From: an uncultured Lachnospiraceae bacterium
GTDB lineage: Bacteria; Bacillota; Clostridia; Lachnospirales; Lachnospiraceae
Length of the DNA: 64,000 nt
Direction: 5' to 3'
Assembly (NCBI GenBank): GCA_947589315.1
Contig: CANPZE010000003.1
Coordinates: 1 to 64,000, forward strand
The notes under the pieces: generated by a model
The model's database searches: none
What the model was told of the DNA's origin: nothing
Seen by the model: the letters and a program-made list of their open reading frames with translations, nothing else
Shown: piece after piece, positions 18,825 to 26,946 of the stretch
How the letters are laid out: the number at the start of each line of letters is the position of its first letter
Numbering within the stretch: the first letter of the stretch is position 1
Program-made: the position numbers and the translations under genes

Positions 18825-19985
18825 ATGGCCAAGTGGAAAAGAAAGAGAGCCCTGGCGGCGGTTCTTGTCCTTTGCGGACTGCTGTCTGGCTGCGCCGGTT
18901 CTGTATCGTCTTTGGTACAGGAGGCAGGCGTATCAGTTCCTGTGTATTCCAGGCAGGATTCCATGGTATATTCCCAGGATTATCTCTCCGGGGATATCTG
19001 TATCATCCCTCAAAAAGAGCAATCAGAGCCGGAAGAGGAAATGACGGCAGGGGCTGCCCTGTGTGTGGACGACACGGACAATCGGATGCTATATTCCCAG
19101 AATATCTATGAGAAAATGTATCCGGCCAGTATTACCAAGATTGTAACGGCGCTGATAACCCTGAAATATGGGAATCTGAAGGATACGGTGACCATCAGCT
19201 ATGATGCCAGCCACATCACGGAATATGGGGCTAAGCTTTGCGGCTTCCAGGAAGGAGACCAGATCAATCTGAAGGATCTTTTGACCTGTTTGCTGATCTA
19301 TTCCGGTAATGACGCAGGCGTGGGCATTGCAGAGCATATTGCCGGCAGTGTGGATGCTTTTGCAGATATGATGAACCGGGAAATGGATCTTTTGGGGGCG
19401 TCCGGCTCTCATTTTGTCAATCCTCACGGCCTTCATGATAAAAAGCATTATACTACTGCCTATGACCTGTATCTGGTATTCCATGAGTTATTAAAGTATG
19501 AGGAATTTGTAGAAATCCTCCAACAGCCGGAAATAACAGTGGAATATAAGAATCAGCAGGGTGAGAAGCAATCCAGCCGTTTCACTGCCACCAACCAGTA
19601 CCTCATTGGTTACTCCCAGGCTCCGGAAGGTGTTACCGTAATGGGAGGCAAGACCGGGACCACCACAGAAGCAGGAAGCTGCCTGATCCTGTATAGCCAG
19701 GACAGTGAGGGAAAGGATTATATTTCCGTAGTCTTAAAGGCAGATTCCTCCTACAGCCTTTACCGGCAAATGAACCATCTTCTGGAGAAGACAGTAGCAT
19801 CCCAGGCGCCGGAGGGCTCTCCTGCACCAGAGAGTTCTTCCACGCCGGAGGGCTCTCCTGCACCAGAGAGTTCTCCTACGCCGGAGGGCTCTCCTGCACC
19901 AGAGAGTTCTCCTACGCCGGAGGGCTCTCCTACGCCTCAGAGTTCTCCTACGCCTCAGGCAACAGAGACGCCTGCCTCTACTTAA
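18825..19985 (+). CDS. D-alanyl-D-alanine carboxypeptidase (peptidase S11), lipoprotein with repeat tail
   Basis: This is a penicillin-binding DD-carboxypeptidase that trims the last D-Ala from wall peptides. The active-site motifs are SITK (102-105), SGN (160-162) and KTG (276-278). The chosen ATG at 18825 follows AAGAGGAGG and gives a signal peptide ending in LLSGC, a lipobox, so the enzyme is probably lipid-anchored through Cys. The last 60 residues are a Pro/Ser/Glu/Thr-rich tail containing four 12-residue repeats (PEGSPAPESSPT type). It closes a plus-strand run that ends in a terminator hairpin. It is one of three S11 enzymes in the window. Confidence 0.93.
   Translation: MAKWKRKRALAAVLVLCGLLSGCAGSVSSLVQEAGVSVPVYSRQDSMVYSQDYLSGDICIIPQKEQSEPEEEMTAGAALCVDDTDNRMLYSQNIYEKMYPASITKIVTALITLKYGNLKDTVTISYDASHITEYGAKLCGFQEGDQINLKDLLTCLLIYSGNDAGVGIAEHIAGSVDAFADMMNREMDLLGASGSHFVNPHGLHDKKHYTTAYDLYLVFHELLKYEEFVEILQQPEITVEYKNQQGEKQSSRFTATNQYLIGYSQAPEGVTVMGGKTGTTTEAGSCLILYSQDSEGKDYISVVLKADSSYSLYRQMNHLLEKTVASQAPEGSPAPESSSTPEGSPAPESSPTPEGSPAPESSPTPEGSPTPQSSPTPQATETPAST
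19809..19952 (+). repeat. Four tandem 36-base repeats in the DD-carboxypeptidase tail
   Basis: Units begin at 19809, 19845, 19881 and 19917. Each encodes PEGSPAPESSPT or a close variant. The units are almost identical at the DNA level, so copy number may vary between strains. Confidence 0.9.
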
Positions 19986-19986
19986 A

Positions 19987-20025
19987 AGAGCTGCCACATC
20001 AGAATCATTCTAATGTGGCAGCTCT
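19987..20025. terminator. Intrinsic terminator, probably bidirectional
   Basis: A perfect 13-base stem (AGAGCTGCCACAT, 19987-19999, with its complement at 20013-20025) encloses a 13-base loop. It lies between the plus-strand carboxypeptidase and the minus-strand DUF378 gene. The minus direction has a short T run after the stem; the plus direction has a weaker one. Confidence 0.8.
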
Positions 20026-20089
20026 CTTCGCCGTTACAGGCATTCTGCGGGACAGTCCCCGCAGTGGTACTCTCTCTTGTTGCCCGGCA

Positions 20090-20293
20090 TCAATCTGCTG
20101 CAGAACGGATCCTTCCGAAATAACTGATGGCATAGAGACCACAAATTCCTACAATGGCGTAGATGATCCGGGAGAGCATGCTCATATTCCCGAACAGCAC
20201 CTGGATCAGGTCAAACCGTAAAAATCCGATCAACCCCCAGTTGACTGCACCGATCACAACGAGTACCAAGACGATATAATCGAATGTCTTCAT
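20090..20293 (-). CDS. DUF378 small membrane protein
   Basis: The 67-residue product has two hydrophobic helices and the DUF378 pattern: FDYIVLVLVVIGAVNWGLIGFL, then YAIVGICGLYAI. The function is unknown. I start at ATG 20293 (MKTFDYIV) because GGAGA is 8 bases upstream; an earlier ATG would have its site too close. It is a lone minus-strand gene between two plus-strand blocks. Confidence 0.85.
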   Translation of the reverse strand: MKTFDYIVLVLVVIGAVNWGLIGFLRFDLIQVLFGNMSMLSRIIYAIVGICGLYAISYFGRIRSAAD

Positions 20294-20566
20294 AAAACTA
20301 ATCTCCATTCTCCCGCACCTGAATTACAGAAAACCGACTGCCTGGCCCGGATCGATCGGGACAGCGCCGGTTACAAGTCTGGGCATGCGGGCACAAACTT
20401 GTATTTTCAGTATCCCCCAAATATCATGTTCTATGCAGAATCTTTTTTATAAAATTGCATGGAAAAGTAGAATTATAAATTAAGTTATGATAAAATAATA
20501 AAATATGTATACAGATACGATGGGCAGCAAAACAATAGCATACATGATAGAAAGGAGGAGTTCAAA

Positions 20567-21970
20567 TTGGCGGTACGGCAGCAGAAAAAGGTAGTTAAAA
20601 TGAAGCGGAAGAACCATTATCTTACCGGCATCCTTCTCCTTCTTTTTTCTGCCTATGTGGCCATTCTCTTTTTCCAGTCTCTGACCAGGGAACATCTTTC
20701 GATCACGGAAGTGACGGAAAAGCAGATTGCAGATGATAATACTGTACGGGGAATCATTCTCCGGGAGGAGGAGCTGGTCACTAACAAACAATCCGGGTAT
20801 GTGAATTATTATGTGGGCGAAAGCTCCAAGGTGGGAGTAAAATCTACCATCTATTCCATTGATGGGAGCGGACAGATCGCAGGACAGCTGCTGGCAGCCG
20901 GGCAGAAGGATATCAGGCTTTCCAAAGAGGATACCGCCAATATCCGGAATGTGATCGCTGCGTATCGGGACGCCTATGACCTGTCCCATTACAATGAGGC
21001 TTACAACTTTAAATATAATATAGACAATACGCTGCTGGAACTGACAAACGCTACCATGATGGAAAATCTGACCCAGATTTTGGATGAGAGCAAAAGCCAG
21101 GATTCTTTTAAGCTGGTAAAGGCTAAGGCCAGCGGTATTATTTCTTATACCTCTGATGGAATGGAATCCCTTTCACTCAATGATATCACCGCAGAAAGTT
21201 TTTCCAATACCAACGATAAGCTGGAACAGCTGCGGCAGACTGAGGAAATGAAAGAAGGGGATCCGGTATATCGCCTGGTCACCAGTGAGAATTGGTCTAT
21301 CATCGTACCTCTTTCTAAGAATCAGTTTAGTAAGATCCAGCAGCAGGATACAGTCTGCATCACTTTGAAAAAGATTGATGCCAGGCTTAATGCGGCTGTC
21401 ACCGCCTTTACCATTGACAACGGATATTATGCTAAAATGGATCTGGACCGCTATATGATCCAATATCTGAACAACCGATATATTGATATTGAGATTGAGC
21501 TAAACGATGCAGATGGATTGAAGATTCCAGTGTCCTCTATTTTGAAAAAGAACTTTTATGTCATTCCCGACAGCTATGTTTCCACAGATGCCAGAGGCAA
21601 TGAAGGTGTTGTCGTATGCAGCTATGATGCTTCAGGGACCCCTCAGTATCATTTGGAGGAGACCAGGATCTGTTACCCCTCCCAAGAGGAGAAGGCAGGG
21701 GAATGCTACATTGATGCCGGGCAGTTTGAGGCGGGAACCGTGATCAGTGAGAGCAATGGCAGCGGGAAAGAACTGACCCTGTCTGCGGTCACAGAATTAG
21801 AGGGGGTCTATAACTGTAATAAAGGGTACTGTGAATTCCGCCAGATCGAGAAAATCTATGAGAATTCAGAATATTGCATTGTATCCAAAAATACAAAAAA
21901 CGGCTTATCCGCATACGACCATATTGTGCTGAATCCAGATATGATCGGAGAGGATGAGATTATTTATTAA
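20567..21970 (+). CDS. HlyD-like membrane-anchored adaptor protein in the division cluster
   Basis: The 467-residue product has a basic N-terminus, one membrane segment (about residues 17-37), and an extracytoplasmic region resembling HlyD/RND adaptors: a lipoyl-like beta motif (RGIILREEELVTNKQSGYVN), a helical hairpin around 120-170 and a return strand (KAKASGIISYTSDGM). No exporter ATPase or permease is adjacent. Translation starts at TTG 20567, 6 bases after AAAGGAGGAG. It is followed at 27 bases by yggS, sepF, yggT and divIVA, so a role at the septum or envelope is inferred rather than classical export. The exact role is unknown. Confidence 0.75.
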   Translation: MAVRQQKKVVKMKRKNHYLTGILLLLFSAYVAILFFQSLTREHLSITEVTEKQIADDNTVRGIILREEELVTNKQSGYVNYYVGESSKVGVKSTIYSIDGSGQIAGQLLAAGQKDIRLSKEDTANIRNVIAAYRDAYDLSHYNEAYNFKYNIDNTLLELTNATMMENLTQILDESKSQDSFKLVKAKASGIISYTSDGMESLSLNDITAESFSNTNDKLEQLRQTEEMKEGDPVYRLVTSENWSIIVPLSKNQFSKIQQQDTVCITLKKIDARLNAAVTAFTIDNGYYAKMDLDRYMIQYLNNRYIDIEIELNDADGLKIPVSSILKKNFYVIPDSYVSTDARGNEGVVVCSYDASGTPQYHLEETRICYPSQEEKAGECYIDAGQFEAGTVISESNGSGKELTLSAVTELEGVYNCNKGYCEFRQIEKIYENSEYCIVSKNTKNGLSAYDHIVLNPDMIGEDEIIY

Positions 21971-21997
21971 TGTGCTTTAGATAGGAGGCTGAGATAA

Positions 21998-22690
21998 TTG
22001 ATCCAAGAGAATCTGAAAAAAGTAGAGGAGGAGATCCGCCGGGCATGCGAGAGGGCAGGGCGGAGCGAACAGGATGTGACTCTGGTCTGCGTCAGTAAGA
22101 CCAAACCGGCCGAAATGATCCAGGAGGCGTATGACCTGGGGAAACGGGAATTTGGAGAAAATAAGGCGCAGGAAATGAAGGAAAAAGAGGAAATCCTTCC
22201 CAAGGATATCCACTGGCATTTTATCGGCCATCTGCAGACTAACAAAATTAAGTATGTGCTGGGAAGAGCCTGCCTGATCCATTCGGTGGATAGTCTGCAT
22301 CTGGCGCAGGCGATCGAGGCAGAATGCCAGAAAAGGGAGCTGGAGGCGGATATCCTGGTGGAGATCAATGTAGCCCGGGAAGCCTCCAAATTTGGATTAG
22401 GCATAGAGGGAGCGGAACAATTGATCCGTGATATTTCCAGACTTTCCCACCTGCACATCCAGGGATTGATGACGGTGGCCCCTTTCGTGGAAGAACCGGA
22501 GGAAAATCGTATTATTTTTCGTCAATTAAAGCAATTGTCAGTTGACATAAAGGGGAAAAACATTGATAATGTTAATATGAATGTCTTGTCCATGGGCATG
22601 ACAGGAGATTACCAGGTGGCGATTGAAGAAGGAGCGACACATGTTCGTGTGGGGACCGGCATCTTTGGTGAGAGAAATTATAAACGGTAA
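21998..22690 (+). CDS. yggS: YggS/YlmE family PLP homeostasis protein
   Basis: This single-domain PLP-binding protein (230 residues) belongs to the family that buffers free pyridoxal phosphate; no catalytic reaction is established. The PLP lysine lies in VCVSKTKP, with FGENKAQE, HFIGHLQTNK and the terminal SMGMTGDYQVAIEEGATHVR also typical. The start is TTG 21998 after AGGAGG. The gene is the usual upstream partner of sepF in Firmicutes. Confidence 0.94.
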   Translation: MIQENLKKVEEEIRRACERAGRSEQDVTLVCVSKTKPAEMIQEAYDLGKREFGENKAQEMKEKEEILPKDIHWHFIGHLQTNKIKYVLGRACLIHSVDSLHLAQAIEAECQKRELEADILVEINVAREASKFGLGIEGAEQLIRDISRLSHLHIQGLMTVAPFVEEPEENRIIFRQLKQLSVDIKGKNIDNVNMNVLSMGMTGDYQVAIEEGATHVRVGTGIFGERNYKR

Positions 22691-22724
22691 TAAACAGGTA
22701 ACTTAGGTTACACAGGAGGTTATT

Positions 22725-23303
22725 ATGGCAAAAGGACTTAGCGGCATATTGGATTTGTTAAAGCTGTCAGATGATGATGATTATGATGATGATTTCTACG
22801 AAGAAGAAGAGATTGACGAGCGAGAGGCAGAGCGTCTGCTCCGCAAGGAGGAGAAACGGCTGGCCCGGGAAGAGAAGAAGGCGGCCAGAAGAAATCCTGT
22901 CATAGAAGAAGAGGCGTATGAGGAGGAGATTCCCCCCACACCTGTCACACCTCCCAAAAGAACTTCTTTCCGAACCTCTTCCAATAAAGTAGTTCCTATT
23001 GGGAGAACTGCTAAGGGCCTGGAAGTGTGTATCTGCAAACCTAAGAATTTTGGAGATTCCCAGGAAGCCTGTGAAATGTTATTAGAGGGACATGCTGTTG
23101 TCCTGAACCTGGAAGGCATTGATATTATGGAAGCCCAGCGTATTATGGACTTCATCACCGGCTGTATCTTTGCAATATCCGGTGAGCTGCATCCGATTTC
23201 CCGGTATATTTTCATCTTTTCTCCAGAAAATATTGACATTTCCGGGGATTATCTGGAACTGCAGGAGGACGATTTTGTTCCTACGCTGAATAAGGAGTTC
23301 TAA
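22725..23303 (+). CDS. sepF: Cell division protein SepF
   Basis: SepF tethers FtsZ to the membrane and bundles it. The 192-residue protein begins with a short amphipathic helix (AKGLSGILDLLKLS), then an acidic and basic charged linker (about 15-75), then the SepF core with ICKPKNFGDSQEACEMLLEG and AVVLNLEGIDIMEAQRIMDF. CAGGAGG precedes the ATG. yggT follows after five bases. Confidence 0.95.
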   Translation: MAKGLSGILDLLKLSDDDDYDDDFYEEEEIDEREAERLLRKEEKRLAREEKKAARRNPVIEEEAYEEEIPPTPVTPPKRTSFRTSSNKVVPIGRTAKGLEVCICKPKNFGDSQEACEMLLEGHAVVLNLEGIDIMEAQRIMDFITGCIFAISGELHPISRYIFIFSPENIDISGDYLELQEDDFVPTLNKEF

Positions 23304-23308
23304 AGGAT

Positions 23309-23578
23309 ATGCTGCATATATTGATAGACAGCCTTCAGATTTTTTTTATGGTGCTGGATGTTATTATACTGCTGTTCCTGCTGAGGGCGGTGATACCCTA
23401 TGGGAAACGGATCAACAGCCTGTTGGTGACGCTCATGCTTCCTATTCTGGCGCCGATGCAGTATCTGGTCCGTCATTCCATACTGCACACGATGAAAATC
23501 GACCTGAGCCCATACTTTTTGTTGATCGTGCTGTCTTATTTAGAATGGATATGTTCTATTCTACTGAAGTATATTTAG
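23309..23578 (+). CDS. YggT family membrane protein
   Basis: The 89-residue product has two hydrophobic helices and the YggT signature around LLFLLRAVIPYGKRIN and PILAPMQYLVR. Family members sit beside sepF and affect membrane or division processes in a manner not fully defined. The S4-domain gene ylmH, which often follows, is not present here; divIVA comes next after 42 bases. Confidence 0.88.
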   Translation: MLHILIDSLQIFFMVLDVIILLFLLRAVIPYGKRINSLLVTLMLPILAPMQYLVRHSILHTMKIDLSPYFLLIVLSYLEWICSILLKYI

Positions 23579-23620
23579 CTTGTGGAAACATATAATCTTA
23601 CGATAGGGAGGATAAGAATT

Positions 23621-25222
23621 ATGCTTACACCAATTGACATTCAAAATCATGTACTCAAGACCACCATGGGTGGTTACAACAAAAAGGAAACGGATGATTT
23701 TATTGAATCGGTACAGCAAAGTTACGAGGCATGCTATAAGGAAAACCATGATCTGAAGGAGAAGATTTCTACATTAAGTGAAGGCCTGCAGTATTACAAA
23801 CAGATGGAATCCACCCTACAGAAGGCATTGGTGCTGGCAGAGAAGACTTCTACAGAGACATTAGAGGCGGCTCAGGCAGAGGCGGCCCAGGTTCAGCAGG
23901 AGGCCCAGGAACAGGCCGATGCTATGCTGGCTGATGCCCAGGAGCAGTCTACCACAATGATGACGGAGGCTCAGGAGCAATCTTCTTCTATGATGGCGGA
24001 GGCCCAGGAAAAATCAGAAAATATGCTGAATGACGCAAAAGAGCGTTCCGAGGCCATGTTAGCCCAGGCCCAGGAGCAATATCAGACCACAATTGCCCAG
24101 GCCCAGGCTTCTGCAAATGCCTTGCTGGCAGAGACCAAGGCAAGCACAGACCAGATGATGATGGATGTAAATCAGGAGCTTCAGACGGCTACAGACAGTA
24201 TCCGTACTTTACGGGAGAATTATGATTCCTATCTGGCGCAGTATCGTAAGCTTGTTTCCTCACAGCTGGCAATGCTCGAGGATCCTCAATTGCAATTAGA
24301 TACCAGTGGAATGGATGCCATGCTACAGAGGCAGGAAGAGTTAATTCGTAAGAATGAAGAAGCGGCGGCCCTGCGGGCGCAGACAGAGGTTCCTACTATA
24401 GATACCCTGGGAATCTCTATAGAAAATATGGGATTGATGGAAGAGCAAGCTTTCATGGACGATTCTATGGGAGAAGAATATAACGGACCTGGCGCAGATC
24501 CTGGTTTTGACGTAACGGATCAGGAATATGGCGCTGTACCAGAGAGCGATGGCTTTGGGACAGACAGTATCGCTACGGCAGAGGATGATGGTTTTGCTGT
24601 AGGCGGCACAGAGGAATATAACGCTGCAGCAGAAGACGATGGTTTTGCTGTAGGCGGCACAGAGGAATATAACGCTACAGCAGAGGATGATGGTTTTGCT
24701 GTAGGCGGCACAGAGGAATATAGCGCAGCAGCAGAAGATGATGGCTTTGCTGTAGGCGGCACAGAGGAATATAGCGCAGCAGCAGAGGACGATGGCTTTG
24801 CTGTAGGCGGCACAGAGGAATATAGCGCAGCAGCAGAGGATGATGGCTTTGGCATAGGCGGTATGGAGGAATTTAACACCGTCTCTCCTCAGGAAGATGA
24901 CTTTGCCATGAGAAGTATGGAAGAATATGGCAGTACCCAGGAAGACAATGACTATTCTGCAGAGGAAGAGCAGCAGATATACAGCCCGGATGCCCAGGAG
25001 CTTGCCGCCCAGGCTTTAGCGGCAATGGAAGCGGCAGACCAACCCTTTACTTCTGCAAAAACGCAGCCGGAGCCAGAAGAGGAGTCCTTGCTTTTTGGCG
25101 GAAGTTCATCTTCTTACCCGGGAACAGCAGCCTATGGGAACCATCCACGTCAGGCGTCATCAGAAGGCAGCGGGCAGGGAGAGCAGGACTCCACGCCATT
25201 TACCTTTATTGACGCAAATTAA
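23621..25222 (+). CDS. divIVA: DivIVA domain protein with repeat-rich C-terminus
   Basis: The N-terminal 60 residues match the DivIVA membrane-curvature domain (LTPIDIQNHVLKTTMGGYNKKETDDF). A long Ala/Gln/Glu coiled coil follows (about 60-260) built from an irregular 11-residue pattern containing AQEQ. Then comes an acidic region with five near-identical 17-residue repeats (EDDGFAVGGTEEYNAAA type, about residues 321-405) and two decayed copies. At 533 residues it is much longer than the usual 160-250. The ATG at 23621 follows AGGGAGG. DivIVA marks poles and septa; the tail may serve as a partner-binding or spacing region (inference). A strong terminator follows. Confidence 0.9.
   Translation: MLTPIDIQNHVLKTTMGGYNKKETDDFIESVQQSYEACYKENHDLKEKISTLSEGLQYYKQMESTLQKALVLAEKTSTETLEAAQAEAAQVQQEAQEQADAMLADAQEQSTTMMTEAQEQSSSMMAEAQEKSENMLNDAKERSEAMLAQAQEQYQTTIAQAQASANALLAETKASTDQMMMDVNQELQTATDSIRTLRENYDSYLAQYRKLVSSQLAMLEDPQLQLDTSGMDAMLQRQEELIRKNEEAAALRAQTEVPTIDTLGISIENMGLMEEQAFMDDSMGEEYNGPGADPGFDVTDQEYGAVPESDGFGTDSIATAEDDGFAVGGTEEYNAAAEDDGFAVGGTEEYNATAEDDGFAVGGTEEYSAAAEDDGFAVGGTEEYSAAAEDDGFAVGGTEEYSAAAEDDGFGIGGMEEFNTVSPQEDDFAMRSMEEYGSTQEDNDYSAEEEQQIYSPDAQELAAQALAAMEAADQPFTSAKTQPEPEEESLLFGGSSSSYPGTAAYGNHPRQASSEGSGQGEQDSTPFTFIDAN
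24581..24880 (+). repeat. 51-base tandem repeats inside divIVA
   Basis: Units begin at 24581, 24632, 24683, 24734 and 24785, each 51 bases, with a sixth, diverged copy from 24836. The units differ at only a few bases, mostly silent, indicating recent expansion. There are no spacers, so this is a coding minisatellite rather than a CRISPR array. Confidence 0.95.
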
Positions 25223-25246
25223 GAGATAAATCGCTTGACTTATCAG

Positions 25247-25285
25247 GGTTCGGGTGTCGTGTGATGATGATATCCGAACCTTTTT
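25247..25285 (+). terminator. Intrinsic terminator after divIVA
   Basis: A 12-base stem (GGTTCGGGTGTC, 25247-25258, with 25269-25280, including two G-U pairs) closes a 10-base loop and is followed by five T residues. It separates the division cluster from aroB. Confidence 0.9.
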
Positions 25286-25336
25286 CATACGTTTTACAGG
25301 ATGATTCGATATAGCACAGACAGAAGGGAGAATTTT

Positions 25337-26440
25337 ATGAGCAGGCAGATTACTATCCATTATGAGGGAAATCCTCTTTATAATATCCGTTTGGAGGATA
25401 ACTACCATGCATTGGAAGAAATGCTGGAAGAGATAGGGATTTCAGGACACAGGATCGGTATCGTATCCGACTCCCATGTAGCTCCCCATTATCTTGCCGA
25501 AATCCAGGAGATCGCCCAAAAAGTAGCTGCGGAAGTGATTTCTTTTATCTTTCCGGCGGGAGAGCAGTCAAAAAATCTGGATACGGTAGCGGATCTGTAT
25601 GAAAAACTGATCCAGGCCCATTTTGACCGGAAGGACATTCTTCTGGCCCTGGGAGGAGGTGTAGTCGGAGATCTGACAGGTTATGCAGCCTCCACATACC
25701 TGCGGGGGATCCGGGTGATCCAGCTTCCCACTTCCCTGCTTGCTATGGTAGACAGCAGCATCGGAGGTAAGACAGGCGTGGATTTCCGAGGCTATAAAAA
25801 TATGATCGGGGCCTTTCACCAACCGTCAGCAGTATATATGAATCTGTCCGCTCTCTTTACATTGACAGACCGGGAATATTATTCCGGTTTTGGAGAAATT
25901 GTAAAGCATGGTTTGATCCGTGACCTTTCTTATTATGATTATCTGCAAAAACACAGGGATGTGGCGGCCCGGCATAACAAAGACCGGGAAGAGCTGATGC
26001 TACTGAAAGAGATCGTAGCAGGAAGCTGCCAGATCAAACGGGAGGTTGTAGAAAATGATCCGAAAGAAAAGGGAGAGAGGGCTCTGTTAAATTTTGGCCA
26101 TACCCTTGGGCACGCCATCGAAAAATTAATGGATTTCTCCCTGCTCCATGGGGAATGTGTCTCCCTGGGAATGGTGGCTGCCTGCGCTTTATCAAAGAAC
26201 CGTGGATGGATCACACAGAAAGAGTATGAGGGTATCCGGGAAATCTTACAGGCCTTACAGCTTCCGGTGGAGCTTAAGGGACTGGATGCCCGGCAGATCA
26301 TAGAAGTATCCAAGAGTGATAAAAAAATGGACGCAGGCCAGATCCGATTTGTCTTACTGAAGAAGCTGGGAGAAGCAGTAATTACAACCGATGTTTCTGA
26401 GAGGGAAATGGAAGAGGCTTTGCAGGAGGTGTTGGTTTGA
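25337..26440 (+). CDS. aroB: 3-dehydroquinate synthase
   Basis: AroB performs the second step of the shikimate pathway, cyclising DAHP to 3-dehydroquinate with bound NAD and a divalent metal. The 367-residue product shows the NAD-binding GGGVVGDLTGYAAS, the substrate stretch DSSIGGKTGVD, and metal ligands in EIVKHG and NFGHTLGHAIE plus LLHGECVSLGM. I chose ATG 25337 after AGAAGGGAG. The stop overlaps the lspA start by four bases. Other shikimate genes are not in the window. Confidence 0.97.
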   Translation: MSRQITIHYEGNPLYNIRLEDNYHALEEMLEEIGISGHRIGIVSDSHVAPHYLAEIQEIAQKVAAEVISFIFPAGEQSKNLDTVADLYEKLIQAHFDRKDILLALGGGVVGDLTGYAASTYLRGIRVIQLPTSLLAMVDSSIGGKTGVDFRGYKNMIGAFHQPSAVYMNLSALFTLTDREYYSGFGEIVKHGLIRDLSYYDYLQKHRDVAARHNKDREELMLLKEIVAGSCQIKREVVENDPKEKGERALLNFGHTLGHAIEKLMDFSLLHGECVSLGMVAACALSKNRGWITQKEYEGIREILQALQLPVELKGLDARQIIEVSKSDKKMDAGQIRFVLLKKLGEAVITTDVSEREMEEALQEVLV

Positions 26441-26946
26441 AGCGGTATATAATGGCAATGGCCAGCTTTTTGCTCCTGGTGGCAGGAGACCAGGTAACCA
26501 AACAGCTGGCCTGGAACTATTTAGGAAAGGGAACCACCTTTCCTTTGCTTCCGGGAGTATTTGAGTTGCGATATCTGCAAAATTATGGCGCTGCCTTCGG
26601 AGTATTACAGCAGCAGAGGATTCCCCTTTTGCTTCTTACCGGTCTAGTTTTGGCTTTCCTGGTCTATGTTTATAGCCGCCTCCCCGGCGATGCCTATTAC
26701 CGTCCGTTACGTATCATGTGCGTCATCTTATGTGCCGGTGCCGTAGGCAATATGATCGACAGGATATGGCATGGATATGTCATTGATTTTCTGTATTTTA
26801 AATGGATTGATTTTCCTATTTTTAATGTGGCAGATTGTTACGTGGTTGTCTCGGCAATCCTGACGGCATTGCTTATCCTTTTTTATTATAAGGAAGAGGA
26901 TTTTACTTTTTGGACGGGGAAGGAAAAAGGAGAGGGAAGGGTATGA
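26437..26946 (+). CDS. lspA: Signal peptidase II (lipoprotein signal peptidase)
   Basis: LspA cleaves the signal peptide of lipid-modified prolipoproteins. The 169-residue product has four membrane helices and the two catalytic aspartates in GNMIDRIWHGYVIDFL and FNVADCYV. The start is TTG 26437, which overlaps the aroB stop and follows AGGAGGT by six bases. Substrates in this window would include the S11 lipoprotein and the OadG-like protein. It overlaps rluD by four bases. Confidence 0.95.
   Translation: MKRYIMAMASFLLLVAGDQVTKQLAWNYLGKGTTFPLLPGVFELRYLQNYGAAFGVLQQQRIPLLLLTGLVLAFLVYVYSRLPGDAYYRPLRIMCVILCAGAVGNMIDRIWHGYVIDFLYFKWIDFPIFNVADCYVVVSAILTALLILFYYKEEDFTFWTGKEKGEGRV

Noticed and set aside
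20015-20221. Plus-strand small protein opposite the DUF378 gene
   Set aside because: It overlaps the terminator and the recognisable DUF378 gene, and has no ribosome site.
24520-24879. Minus-strand repeat protein opposite divIVA
   Set aside because: The repeats are explained by the 51-base coding repeats of divIVA; the antisense frame has no ribosome site.
24581-24880. Possible CRISPR array
   Set aside because: The repeats are contiguous without spacers, in frame with divIVA, and no cas genes are present.
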